Assembly: GCF_041260155.1 (NCBI RefSeq)
Contig: NC_091936.1
Span: 37,230,866-37,294,865, forward strand
Reading direction: 5' to 3'
Origin: Ptychodera flava
Lineage: Eukaryota; Hemichordata; Enteropneusta; Ptychoderidae
DNA: 64,000 bases
A program made the translations under genes and the position numbers. Below, piece after piece: positions 1-12,985 of this stretch. The notes under the pieces were generated by a model. The model was given only the letters and a program-made list of their open reading frames with translations. It made no database searches and was not told the origin of the DNA. The first letter of the stretch is position 1; each line of letters begins with the position of its first letter.

Positions 1-462
1 AACTGGTATAGATTGAATATGACTGATTATTGATGTTAGATCTTAGATCTCAGATCTAAATTTTAAGTCTGAGATCTGAGTCTGAGAATCTGAAGAGTCA
101 ACTACAGCGGTAGGCCTAAACGGTGCGGTATTGCATACTGTTCAAGCCATAGCATCGACTCACGTACAATAATAGCACGCAGCACGGTGTAGAAATCTAT
201 CATATGGGGTTTCCCATGTAGTAAAAAGGTATCAAAAATGTACACTCGATGTGTCTGTTTATGCTATAAAAATTCTATCCAAAGGTGCCAAGATACCTAA
301 GATTTTTAAATTCATATAATATTCACGGACACATCATTCGCAATAGGTGTCTTACAATTCCTGTGTGTTGGACATAGGGAATTGGGAATGACGTATTGAA
401 CAAAGCTTATTCCTGTATTATCTTCTAAATATTTGTTTTGTAAAGTCACGGACCACACTTAC

Positions 463-2297
463 GTTGTTTCCATTATCGTTGAAAGCATCGTAACCAGACC
501 AACTGGCGCGCGGGGTTGCCGCGGTGCCGGTGAACTCCTTATGGGAATATCGAATGCCGGTGTCAACGACATATACATCCACTCCGGATCCCTGCCCTAA
601 TGCATTTAAAATAGAAATTGTAATCAGCTGTTATCATTGAACAAAGTACGACCGTCACTTCTGACAACTCCTGCCATTACTGACGCTAACAGTAGGTTTG
701 CCAATAAGACATAAAGTCTCAAGATGGTGTATTTCATATAAAATACCTCTTACTCAAGAATTCCATCTCGAATAACCAGAATTCAGCACAAAACATAAAT
801 TAAGTGTTCACTGTTAAGTTTGAAAAGCAGACACTGACTGACTGGCCGGAACTTTTAAAAATAGGCGCGTTGTATACCCACCTTTAGAAAGAAGCCCTGA
901 CTGGCAGACGAGAAAAAGTTCTATTTTGTGACCTTATTCGACTAGCATGCACACAGGTAGGCCTACGTAAATCAGTCAGTCAGCCCATGCACAAAAGGCC
1001 TCTACAGCCAGTCTTGAGACACTTAGTAGTTGATGAGGTGGATCTGTAAGTCTGTCGACTCGGAAGGTCGTCTGTCAAAGCAGTCAATCGGAGATTTTAA
1101 TAGTCAGTCAGAAAGAGCGATTGAAATTTCTGCCTACTTTACCTGGTGCTGTGAAGTGGTGATCCAACGGGAGACTCGGCTGGTCTACCCTGTCCAGTCC
1201 CCATGGCAACGGATCTTGTTGCTTTGTGAATAGAATGTCCTCCTCGATGTACGCCACGCCCTTTGCGTTACGCACCTGCAATGAGGTAGAGCCAGTACTG
1301 TGAATGCTTTTCTTTCCCCCTATTCTCTTTGGTTATTAAAATGAACCAAACGAATTTACCGTAGACCTTTCACTCTTTCAATGGGGAAACAATATTGGTT
1401 TACGAACCACATTAAAAGCCGAGTAGACACAGCTAGGGGTCCGTATATTTGTCTTCGGAGAGCGTTTTGCAGTTAGTCGCCACAAAATAAGGACTTTGTA
1501 GTTAATTCATTTTCCTTTCTTTACTTGCGACGTGCCATCTAGTTCCGTCGAAGGTCGACTTGGTCGAAAATCAACATCCTGTCTTCGAGGAACTGTCCCT
1601 CTGTCGGACCGGGTCATCGACCTTTACCGAGGGCCATGTACCCTCACAGCACGCCGCCAGCGGCCAATATGGAAGTTTTTTTGTTAATTGGGACATTTCT
1701 CATTTCAGATATCAAATACTTTGATCTTGTAATTTTATATGCGCAAGTTCTTTTCATAACCGGATATCTAAAGTAAATTGAATAGAAAAAACCCAGAAAT
1801 TTCCGTTTGGCGTTGCAGTAGCATTCCTGGTAAACACCGACCCATGATCGAGGGTACGGCGTAATCGACTACGATTATTGGACTGCGGCCCTTTTATTTC
1901 GATAAATGGACGACTTTACTGCATATTAGCGATGATCGTACGAAATATACTTTAAATGATTACATATGAAAAACACTGGAATCCATGGAGCGCTTACATT
2001 CCGTAGTCTTTCCAACACGACAACTTGTACAAACGAAGGCACAAAACTCAAACTTTTCTGGTTCACGTACTTTACATCTGAATCCAATGCGATTGATAGA
2101 TCTCTGTCATTTCATGTCAATATCAAATTGAGCCAGACATTGTGACAGAAGTCGCCCTGTTGCCCCTCTTAAAAGACCAGTGGCTAAAAATGTAAATTGT
2201 TATTTTTCACTTTTTTCCGTTTTCAATGTCAACCTTATATACGACATCGGGAACATCGTCGCGTTGCCGCCATGGTGTCGACGACGACGACGACGAC

Positions 2298-2337
<40 letters not shown>

Positions 2338-3676
2338 GTCATTGTGGACATCATCGTATTCATCATAATGAACGTCATCTTCATCAATTTCCTACTTCCA
2401 TCGACGTCGTCGTACTGATCATAACAAAGACACACACCATGCATAGATCGTATACTTGTCGCCTAGTGATATTCGTTACGATCATCACCAAAGTTGGTTG
2501 TAACACGATATTTAGATGTGTTTGGAGAGGGCAATGTTGATTATTCTATTGAATTTTGTATCGAAACTGTATCGAAAATGATAATTTTATTAACGCAAAA
2601 CTTACCAAATTAACAGCATCGTTTGAGAGTTCGGCCGCAAACCCGACGGCAACGTCAGTATACAGTCTGTCGATTGACAAAGCAGGTCCTCCGCGGGCCG
2701 CCCCGAAGCGCAGAGCACGAATCACGGTGGCCAGCTCTGTCAGATGAGTTGCGTCCTACGATGCGAAAAAAAGAACACCATGATTGCACCGTCGTACAGA
2801 AAGTTTGGTAAACCGTATCGTCGACATTCATGTAGTAACACGAGTATTGACACTGCTGAAAAGCAAACACACTTGCACGACTGAGTTCGTTGAACCTACA
2901 GCAGTTTCAGCGGTTATTTTTTTCAAAGACTTCCATTTATTCATGATCAATTCAGCACAATCTAATCAAAATCGTCTGAGCTCAGAATGTTACTTATTGT
3001 ATATATTATTCAATTACCCTGTTATCTCTCTGCCATTCGACTCTTCCTGTCCTGTTCTCACAAAACATTAAAATAAAAACAAGGAAGACAAAACAAAACA
3101 AACATAGGGCCAAAGTCCCTGAAGCTACTATAGACATGGATACATGACTGTATGAAATTATCTCACTAAGGTCATCCTAGGGACTTGTAAACCAAATATT
3201 AATGCTGTCTGACCAGCAGTTTTGAAAAAACAAGCGACTCAACAGTTGACAGAGCTCTGCTGCGTTATGTAGAGAATAACCTTTTGTGACACATGTATTG
3301 ATGAAGAAGGTGGATATCTTTGATAGCTCATTTAAGGATGGCCTCACCAAGAATGGAAAAAAAAATTCCGTAAAAATACAGATTTGCATATTTCATCACA
3401 ATTTTAACAAATCTAAGTTGGGTTATCCCTAGGGACCTGTATACCAAATAACAAAGCTGTCTGACCAGTGGTTATGAAAAAGGAGATTTTTTACCAAAAA
3501 CACCTTTTTTTGGTGCTAATTTGCATATTTTCAACAATATCAAAAAATTAATAAAAAGAGTTTCTCAAAATCATATATTTTATCCACACAACAAATATCA
3601 AATCAGTAAGTACTGCAGTTGTCAAGATATTTGAGTGGACGGACGCCTAACAAACGGACATACATACATACATACA

Positions 3677-3712
<36 letters not shown>

Positions 3713-5363
3713 TACGAACATACATACAGACTGACGGTGCACGCCGGACGGATACCCATCGCAATAGCTTTTATAGACTATATTAGTCTATAGTGGCTAA
3801 TAAACGAGAGTTAATTGCATTCTAATTAAAGTAAACAAGACTTGCTTAAATCAAGATTTACGTCATAAAAACAGCATATATGTATCTGTCAGGTTATAAA
3901 GAATCTTAAGCTGGTTATCTTTATCAGTATTTCCATCCTATTAACAAAGCACATTTTAACTTTCAAATTAACATTGTAAGTAAGTTCTGTTGAATAAGTT
4001 GAGACTGTACGTACTCAGAGAAAGCACACTGAAGAGACAAATGTTTGAAACTTAAGAAGTTCGAGGTCATCAAACGCATTATAAGGAATCATGTAACACT
4101 TTCATTGCACTGTTTACACAGATTGCATAATTGCTATAAATAGCACATGAGGAATCTTACAGCCCAGCTTTACCATAAAAACCCTATCACTACCACTCTT
4201 TTAATTGACCACTCTATTTTTTTCCTCAAAGAGTAATTTTATTGTATCCTTACCAAGTCAACCATAAATGGAAATTAGAACTTTCTCTATCTCTATTTAT
4301 TTGACCACCCTATCATGACAAACTCTTATGAGCAACTTCTTTTAGATAGCATACAGGGCACAATAAATGACAGTTCAGAATATGTCAAAGTTGGGATTCC
4401 GGAAAGTTGCCTTTACATGTTTTAATCCTCCAAGATGGTAAGCATTTCACTATGAACTGTCGAAAAAAGTTGAACTTTCTGATAATTCTACACTAAAATT
4501 ATTTTTGCTTTGATGATTTCCCAATTAATTCAATTATTTAAAATCATATTAATTATTTTTTCTGGGTGAATTGACAGGGTTTATACAGTACAAGAATTAC
4601 ATACAATGTAAGTCAAATTTTGACCAAAAATGACAAAAAAATTCCTTAAAAATACACCTTTGCATATTTCATCACAATTTGAACAAATCTAAGTTGGGTT
4701 ATCCCTAGGGACCTGTATACCAAATAACAAAGCTGTCTGACCAGCGGTTATGAAGAAGATTTTTTACCAAAAACGCCTTTTTTGGCATTAATTTGCCTAT
4801 TTTCAACAATATCAAAAAATTAAAAAAAACAGTTTCTCAAAATCCTATTTTTCATCTACACAACAAATATCAAATCAGTAAGTACTGCGGTTCTCAAGAT
4901 ATTTGAGTGGACGGACGCCTCACAAACGGACATACATACATACATACATACATACATACATACATACATACATACATACATACATACATACATACATACA
5001 TACAGACTGACGACGGACGCCGGACGGATACCCATCCCAATAGCTTCTATAGACTGTAGTCTATAGTAGCTAAAAAGGGCAATATAAGTGACTAACCTCC
5101 ATCACTACGATATACCGATTAGGAATTCTTTCTTCCCGTGCGATGGCCGGGATATAGGAGGCGGGTTCTGAGCGCTGGAAGACCGTCAAATCAACATCGA
5201 ACGGGCGTATATCACTTACTGGCCCGTTCAGGCTGACGTCGAGCTGCTTTATGGCGACGTCTCGGTTAAGTTCGAGCGTGCTTGCGCTGACTTCGTAGAC
5301 GATATATGAAAAAGTTATCAGGACAGCAGCCCATCGGGCAGCTCCTTGCAAGCGGCAAACCAT
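463..5363 (-). CDS. Secreted proteinase K-like subtilase (S8 family), 5' four coding exons, runs off left edge
   Basis: Coding exons read right to left: 5097-5363, 2606-2755, 1143-1275, 463-596. Every junction is GT-AG and phases match (0, 0, 1, then 45 whole codons), giving 228 residues. Residues 1-27 are a signal peptide with a hydrophobic core ([12 protein letters not shown]). Residues about 80-155 are an inhibitor-I9 propeptide ([10 protein letters not shown] near its start, AYIEEDILF at its end). The mature enzyme starts near [18 protein letters not shown], and DVYVVDTGI carries the catalytic Asp at residue 195. These are hallmarks of proteinase K-like peptidases. Secretion and propeptide self-cleavage are known for the family. 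The catalytic His and Ser, the oxyanion Asn and the 3' end lie left of base 1, so the gene is incomplete here, not necessarily broken. The start at 5363 has a good Kozak context (GCCATGG) and lies just before the signal peptide; an in-frame upstream ATG at 5510 would bury that signal. Confidence 0.9.
2277..2337. repeat. (ACG)n-(ATG)n microsatellite
   Basis: ACG repeats pass into ATG repeats inside subtilase intron 2 (1276-2605). They create artificial poly-Asp, poly-Met and poly-Ile frames with no coding meaning. Confidence 0.9.
3123..3798. mobile_element. TIR element with (CATA)n near its right end, full-length copy
   Basis: In subtilase intron 1. It begins AGCTACTATAGAC and ends GTCTATAGTGGCT, a 13-bp terminal inverted repeat with one mismatch. 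The interior has two related blocks (CCTAGGGACTTGTAAACC near 3178 and CCTAGGGACCTGTATACC near 3428) and a CATA microsatellite at 3658-3712. No coding capacity and no clear target duplication. A second copy lies at 4630-5071. The transposon superfamily is not determined. Confidence 0.6.
4630..5071. mobile_element. Second, 5'-truncated copy of the CATA-bearing TIR element
   Basis: Closely similar to 3355-3798 in the same orientation, including the TTATCCCTAGGGACC block, a longer CATA tract at 4931-5003 and the terminal GTCTATAGTAGCT. Its right end is about 25 bases from the splice donor of subtilase exon 1 (donor GT at 5095-5096). Confidence 0.65.
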
Positions 5364-5546
5364 GGCCGTCTTGTTTGTTCTTGTACCAACAATGAAGAAA
5401 GAGGTCGAAGGACAGCGACTTCTGCCGGGATCCTGACGTGCTCGGACGATCGAAGTTACAATACTGAGTGTTGAATCGCAGAACTCACCGAACGCTCTCT
5501 TACAGTTCACTTAGAGTTGAAATGGTTGACTGGCGCAGGAAGTTTG

Positions 5547-5554
5547 TTTATATA
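5547..5554 (-). promoter_or_regulatory. TATA box of the subtilase gene
   Basis: TATATAAA on the minus strand, about 185 bases upstream of the start codon at 5363. It predicts transcription starting near 5520 and a leader of roughly 155 nt. Seen directly; promoter use is inferred. Confidence 0.55.
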
Positions 5555-5569
5555 TCCCGATGATAGGTA

Positions 5570-7674
<2,105 letters not shown>

Positions 7675-7690
7675 GGCCCTGAAAAGGGCC
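7675..7690 (-). terminator. Histone 3' stem-loop of the H4 pseudogene
   Basis: Minus strand GGCCCTTTTCAGGGCC followed by ACCACA: six-base stem and four-base loop, the SLBP-binding consensus. It is identical to the H2A stem-loop, and a purine-rich CAAAAAGAGAA stands where the U7 site should be, slightly off the CAAGAAAGA seen at H2A. Confidence 0.9.
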
Positions 7691-7796
7691 GTTTTGTAAG
7701 GGTTTGTAGCTGGTGGTGATACCCTGGATGTTATCACGTAGAACTTTACGATGACGCCTCCTTTTCCCAGACCTTTACTTTACCACGACCAGACAT
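7675..7796 (-). pseudogene. Histone H4 pseudogene, internally deleted, with stem-loop retained
   Basis: On the minus strand the ATG at 7796 opens ATGTCTGGTCGTGGTAAAG, the usual animal H4 start (MSGRGK). Against a normal H4, about 4, 7 and 2 bases are missing in the N-terminal tail region, so the frame is lost. Segments for GKGG, HRKVLRDNIQGIT and the Pro-Ala pair near residues 32-33 are still legible. From there the sequence jumps to just before the 3' stem-loop at 7675-7690, so about two thirds of the coding region and the stop are gone. A CCAAT box sits only some 10 bases before the ATG, suggesting the leader and TATA are deleted too. It cannot make H4. Together with H2A at 10.6 kb it marks the remains of a histone cluster. 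Confidence 0.85.
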
Positions 7797-8406
7797 ACTG
7801 ATTGGCTGCTAAGTAAGAACGACTTGATGCTTAATTCGCTTTCACTTTATTATTGCATTACGAACGTACAAGCAAACATCAGTAAACATTTACATGTAAA
7901 CAAGTTGCACTTACTGGTTTCCCGCCCTTTACAGAACAATAGGGCTATGTGCTTGGCCCAGCCTTGGCCTATTGTTCTGGGAGACGCAGTTGTACGTTTA
8001 TATAAAGGTCAATGTCAGAACACAAACGTTGAAATCCGAAGAGTTATCCTCGGTCAGGTCATGGGTTTACGAGAAGAATCATCATCTGAATGGCCAGAAC
8101 CGTGTTGTCTGGAAATCTCGCGTTTCCAATGCTTTATCGTGGCTCTAAATAGTTACTTGACCATGTCATGGAGGTAAAAAACTAGACTTGGTCCAAGTCG
8201 GTGAATTTAAAAAAAAATAAAATCATTCGTAATAGTTTCTCTTGTGTCTCTCCTATTTTTTGGTAGCCCAGGCTAGGTTACTAGCGATTGAACTCGTTAC
8301 ATTTGAGTCTGCGCAGTTTTGAGTTAGTTTCTGCAGGATTCCGGGGGTAACTCCCCTGTATAGCGTTCACTTCACTCATCGCGTTCGCCCCACTCTCGTG
8401 TTTTAC

Positions 8407-8939
8407 CACAGGGTCCGGCGAGCAATATTCGTCTAGACATTATGAATATGATCAATAAATGTCTTGTATTAAACTTTTTTTCATTATACAAGCCTTTACC
8501 TGTGTCTAGTGTGTGCCTATTACTTTACCCTAGCTATCTGTGTATAGTATTTTAAAGAAAACAGTCTATATCTGTTAATTGCCCTTCCTAATCCCCTTCA
8601 TTAATTTGTTCTGCCGATCGCCAATGCGGGGGCTTATCGCCCTGACCAAATACCTCGTTAGCAGCAGCTACTACCTTATGAGCTGCTAACGAGGTATTTG
8701 GTCAGGGCGATAAGCCCCCGCGTTGGCGATCGGCAAAACAAATTAATGAAGGAGATTAGGGAGGGCAATTAACAGATATAGACTGTTTTCTTTGAAATAC
8801 TATACACAGATAGCTAGGGTAAAGTAATAGGCACACACTAGACACAGGTAAGGCTTGTATAATGAAAAAAAGTTTAATACAAGACATTTATTGATCATAT
8901 TCATAATTTCTAGACGAATATTGCTCGCCGGACCCTGTG
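8407..8939. mobile_element. 533-bp foldback (palindromic) element with exact 7-bp target duplication
   Basis: Two arms of about 265 bp, near-perfect reverse complements around a loop of roughly 14 bases near 8676. It starts CACAGGGTCCGGCGAGC and ends with the complement. It is flanked by GTTTTAC at 8400-8406 and 8940-8946. No reading frame of note. It lies between the H4 pseudogene and H2A. The CA...TG ends and 7-bp duplication tie it to the mini-palindromes listed elsewhere. Confidence 0.85.
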
Positions 8940-9285
8940 GTTTTACATTAAAACAGAACACAAATCATCGCGTTAACCCCACTCAAATATTCACGAATCA
9001 CAAACTTGAACCAAGTCTAGTAAAATACCTTCAAGCAGAGACAAAATTGTGAACGTATATCTTTGACCAGAATTATTATGCCAATTCGCGCAATTTTCGT
9101 CGATATTCCCAGATATTCAGATATTGCGTCAACCATAGACCCCGGAGCGAGACAACAAACAACATTTCACATCGACGCAAACAATTTTATGAAGAAAAGA
9201 GAACGCTATTAAAGGTCATATACGTACAACAGAACTCATACTACCAAATACCTACATGTACTACCCAAGCAAATCTAGGGCCATC

Positions 9286-9310
9286 CACGGTCCCTCCACA
9301 AAAATTTGTG
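9286..9310. mobile_element. 25-bp mini-element, CA...TG, exact 7-bp target duplication
   Basis: Starts CACGGTCCCTCCA and ends AAATTTGTG. Flanked by GGCCATC at 9279-9285 and 9311-9317. The two tips match only at CAC/GTG, so it looks like a rearranged remnant. Confidence 0.65.
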
Positions 9311-10440
9311 GGCCATCATACACCGTATGTACACATGCTCATATATATCAATGTTGAGTTGATAAAGGAACACTTTATAAATTTTGTTAGAAAGTAAATC
9401 ATTGATGGCTGTGGTGAGACCATAGGGAAAGAACCAAAACTATTACTTGTTAAATTATATTGATTGATTGACTAGAGCGTCTTGTGCGGACTAATGCCAC
9501 ACCTAGTCCCTACAGTTTACAAGACACTTACGCGTGCAAGACACCGAAGTTATACAGAATGACTTCTTGGAACACCCCAAGCAACATTATGCGTAATTGG
9601 TCGTACTCCGTATATGCACATGTTTTGTCTTTTAGGTTTCACAGCTCTTGTTTAAAAACTCGAAGTGAAAGAGCATACTTCAGTGTACAACAATGCGGGT
9701 GTCTCGAAACTTCACACCGCTAGTCACATCGCTACAAAAAACAGGAAGTTTGCGTAATACGTCACACCATAGTCCCTCCCCCGGGGTGGAGGGACTGTGC
9801 TCAGACATTACACAAGTAGTCTGAGGCACGATCCCTCTGCGTTGATACCCAAACAGTGAAAGTGGAATGTCTCTAATTTCCAATTGTAACAGTGACCCAA
9901 ATATGAAAAGTGAAAATCAAATAATCATTCGACGATGTACTTCTCAGAAAATTCACCAATTTCTACCAAAATATTACAACAAAGAATATACACAAGATCT
10001 TCCTTAGGTACTAGTAAAATCGCGTCAAAGAAAGCGCAGATTCGGAAATCTTCTTAACAAATTCCCTTCATGCAAAGTTGTTCTTTTTCAGGTTTCAAGA
10101 GGTTTGTTAACAGAAAATTGTTCGACCCTATTTTCATTTTTTTTAATTGACTGTTTTTCGTATACAGTTCCCGCGTAAATGTCATTACCGACAGATCCAC
10201 ACTTCACCACAACCACACATGGCGGGACCATTTATGCACTGAGAATATGTATTGACTTTTACCCAGGACATGTTTCGTTTTGGAGGGAAATCCAACGGAC
10301 GGGGTAGGAACCAACTTTGAAGCGATCGTTTATTAAGACAATAGCTTCCATATTGATCGCTTCATTGTTTTGTCTTATAAAACAATGCATGATCGATCAT
10401 CATGCATTCTGTGATCTTACTGGTTTAAACTATCTCTAGA
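9311..10440. other. Intergenic, no gene recognised
   Basis: Apart from the mini-palindrome at 9768, it holds small hairpins near 10320-10361 (AAGCGATC/GATCGCTT) and 10385-10410 (ATGCATGAT/ATCATGCAT). No divergent H2B gene is present upstream of H2A, unlike many animal histone clusters. Confidence 0.5.
9768..9799. mobile_element. 32-bp mini-palindrome of the same family, decayed flanks
   Basis: CATAGTCCCTCC at the left and GGAGGGACTGTG at the right, back to back around a CCCGGGG centre. Flanking 7-mers GTCACAC and CTCAGAC agree at 5 of 7 positions. Confidence 0.6.
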
Positions 10441-10457
10441 TCTACACACTGTCATAC

Positions 10458-10507
10458 GATTGGTTAAAACTATCTCTCTCCATGATCCTGGCCGACCACA
10501 TAAAAAG
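10458..10507 (+). promoter_or_regulatory. H2A core promoter: inverted CCAAT box and TATA-like box
   Basis: GATTGGT at 10458-10464 is an inverted CCAAT box and CATAAAAAG at 10499-10507 a TATA-like box, 59 bases before the ATG. This is the normal arrangement for replication-dependent histone genes; activity is inferred. Confidence 0.6.
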
Positions 10508-10547
10508 AGGCGCTAGGGCGCCAATTACCATAGTATGAATCTGATAA

Positions 10548-10940
<393 letters not shown>

Positions 10941-10969
10941 ATCGTGTGCCTAGCATACACATACTAAAC

Positions 10970-10985
10970 GGCCCTTTTCAGGGCC
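10970..10985 (+). terminator. Histone mRNA 3' stem-loop of H2A
   Basis: GGCCCTTTTCAGGGCC followed by ACCACA, 30 bases after the stop codon; matches the SLBP stem-loop consensus exactly. Specifies cleavage of a non-polyadenylated, S-phase mRNA. Confidence 0.97.
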
Positions 10986-10995
10986 ACCACATCCT

Positions 10996-11004
10996 CAAGA
11001 AAGA
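10996..11004 (+). promoter_or_regulatory. Histone downstream element (U7 snRNA pairing site)
   Basis: CAAGAAAGA, 10 bases after the stem-loop, is the classical purine-rich element recognised by U7 snRNP. The sequence after it (GAGAACTACCGCCATAC) is also shared with the region beyond the H4 pseudogene stem-loop. Confidence 0.9.
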
Positions 11005-11859
11005 GAACTACCGCCATACTATCTAATAAATTGTCCATCATCGGTAAATATAGGCAAGGGGTGAAACTCCTCATAGGTTTGCACAGCGAAATGTTGTATA
11101 TGCCAACAACAAATTATTGGACCTCATTCAAACTTTTGCATAGTAAATGCTTATCATTTCGTCCATTGTAAATAGTAGTAGGGAACTGCGTTACCACATT
11201 TATCCAAACGACTGAACGTACATGTCATGGCTGTAATTTGTACATGTGTATAAATTCATTTATTTGTTTGACAAACGTTCAATACAAAAGTAGTAAAAAT
11301 TTGTAACGTTTTTTTATTCACTAGCACAGAAAACAAAAATACTATACTTACGAAGCATCTAAACCGGTTTCCTCGAGAAGCCCGAGCTGACTTATGGTAG
11401 CAGTACATGTTTCGTGTGAAAACTTTTACAAAATCCCGCCTAAACAAAAAATTTGCTAATTTTCTACAAACTTTACCGCCATTTTTGAATTAGGCGCGAC
11501 GTCATTTTGATCCAATCCATCATCATACGTTTAGGGATTGCATTTGACGCCAAATCAAGAACTATTCCGAGTTTGTCCCAACCCCAAATATCTTACAGAA
11601 GTTTTTCATCATATTCGTAGTATTCTAGGTGCTTCAACCACGGAAAGGGGTACATCACACACAGAATGGTGTACAGGTGTCAATCTCTGCCGCCCGAATT
11701 GGTCGCTTTTTCCACGAAATCGAGAACTTTCAAATGAGAACAAAGGTATGACATCGCATAAATAATGCACGGCCCTAACAGGGAGGGAATTCGGTCAATG
11801 TCAACAATCACTCATGGGAAACCCAGGGGAGTGAGGACTTCCATATCACATAAACACGT

Positions 11860-11889
11860 CATGGGGGTACAAACGCCTGTACCCCCATG
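11860..11889. mobile_element. 30-bp mini-palindrome
   Basis: CATGGGGGTACA and its complement around AACGCC. Flanking 7-mers AACACGT and AAGACTT agree at 5 of 7 positions. The tip differs from the CCCTCC family but shares the CA...TG ends. Confidence 0.5.
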
Positions 11890-12609
11890 AAGACTTATAG
11901 ATTGTGATGGGTACTAGAATGCCATAACACAGACCCACTTCAGGTTTTTTTTGTGGAAGGACTTTGGAAAGAACAATGGAGGTAACGTCCATTGTACCTC
12001 AAGCAAAATTTGTTGTTTAATTGTAAGAAGGCACATGACTGGTATAAAATACATTATACTCAGGCGATCGAAAATGCTGAGCCGGAGTGAAAAGCCTTCA
12101 TTTTCTTGTTCTGACAATATTCCTCCGAAATCTAACCCACTACCCCAGCAATCCGTCCAAAAATCTAATTCAACCGACTGTACACGTGCGCATCGACACT
12201 GCAATCATACCAAATCCAAACATTAAAAAAGTAAACGTCGGAGGACTTGCACTATGAAACACTAAATTATACAGAATATAAAGGAATACTGTAGAGTAGG
12301 TCTCCAATACTGTACATGTAGTGTGTTTCGCCCTCGAGATTGGTACAATTAACACTAACCCTCGAGTAGTGAGAAAAAAGCGTAGTATTGAATAAATTAA
12401 CAAAGGAGTGTTGGCATATTATTATGCACTTATATTTTGCAGATAATGCAACATTTCAGTTAGTTCTGAAACACCTCAGAACCTTGACTGAATATTTAGT
12501 CATGTATGGTTGTGTTGGCGGAGACCCATACACGGCCGAATCTCTTTAGTCAACTTTTATCAGACGTTTCGTGTTCGTGTCGGCTTCATAGACGATCTGC
12601 CCAACTTTA

Positions 12610-12699
12610 GCCCTGCGTACGATGCTGTGTGTTCCCGGCTAGGGAGGGCCACGTGGATAGAGGGACTGTGGGAGGGCGTATACTACGCCGGGTACGCAG
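12610..12699. mobile_element. Short TIR element with CCTGCGTAC ends
   Basis: CCCTGCGTACGATGCTGTG at the left and GGGTACGCAGG at the right, about 90 bp. The left terminus also occurs reversed near 60.9 kb (AACACAGCATCGTACGCAGG). The 21-bp mini-element at 12650 sits inside it. Confidence 0.5.
12650..12670. mobile_element. 21-bp mini-element with exact 7-bp target duplication
   Basis: Starts CACGTGGATAG and ends AGGGACTGTG. Flanked by GGAGGGC at 12643-12649 and 12671-12677. It is nested in the CCTGCGTAC element. The same core GTGGATAGAGGGACTGTG recurs at 62261-62278. Confidence 0.65.
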
Positions 12700-12985
12700 G
12701 ACTAAGTCAACTTAGAACCGGAGTTTTTGTCTGAAAAATATGATTTGGACGATATATCTACGTTTGCTGTCATGACAAATATAAAAGTTATACGCCTGCT
12801 TCTTTGACAAGTCTTAAAAGTAGGAGTACGGGGCGCACACTTCTCTATATGTGTAGACAAGATCACAGAACTTAGACTATTTATAAACGAAAGATTTAAG
12901 CTTACGGCCGTTGGCGACGCTTACATGCCAGCTGAGCTGAGTCGTCGTCCAGTCCGTTACACTGGCTCTCAAAACAGTTTCTGTT

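Larger units (their letters stand above)
11010..12985. other. Intergenic between H2A and the orphan gene
   Basis: No gene recognised. Contains two mini-palindromes (11860-11889, 12650-12670), a CCCTGCGTACGATG terminus near 12611, and a possible TATA (TATTTATAA near 12879) about 100 bases before the next start codon. Confidence 0.5.

Noticed and set aside
1-462. Next subtilase exon (His motif)
   Set aside because: No HGTH-like coding segment was found on the minus strand before the window edge; treated as intron.
2226-2540. Poly-Asp plus-strand frame
   Set aside because: Microsatellite translation inside a subtilase intron.
7824-8177. 117-residue plus frame
   Set aside because: Crosses a small hairpin (CAGAACAATAGG/CCTATTGTTCTG, 7932-7979) and has no domain or splice context. 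That hairpin has no matching 7-mer flanks, so it was left out of the palindrome family.
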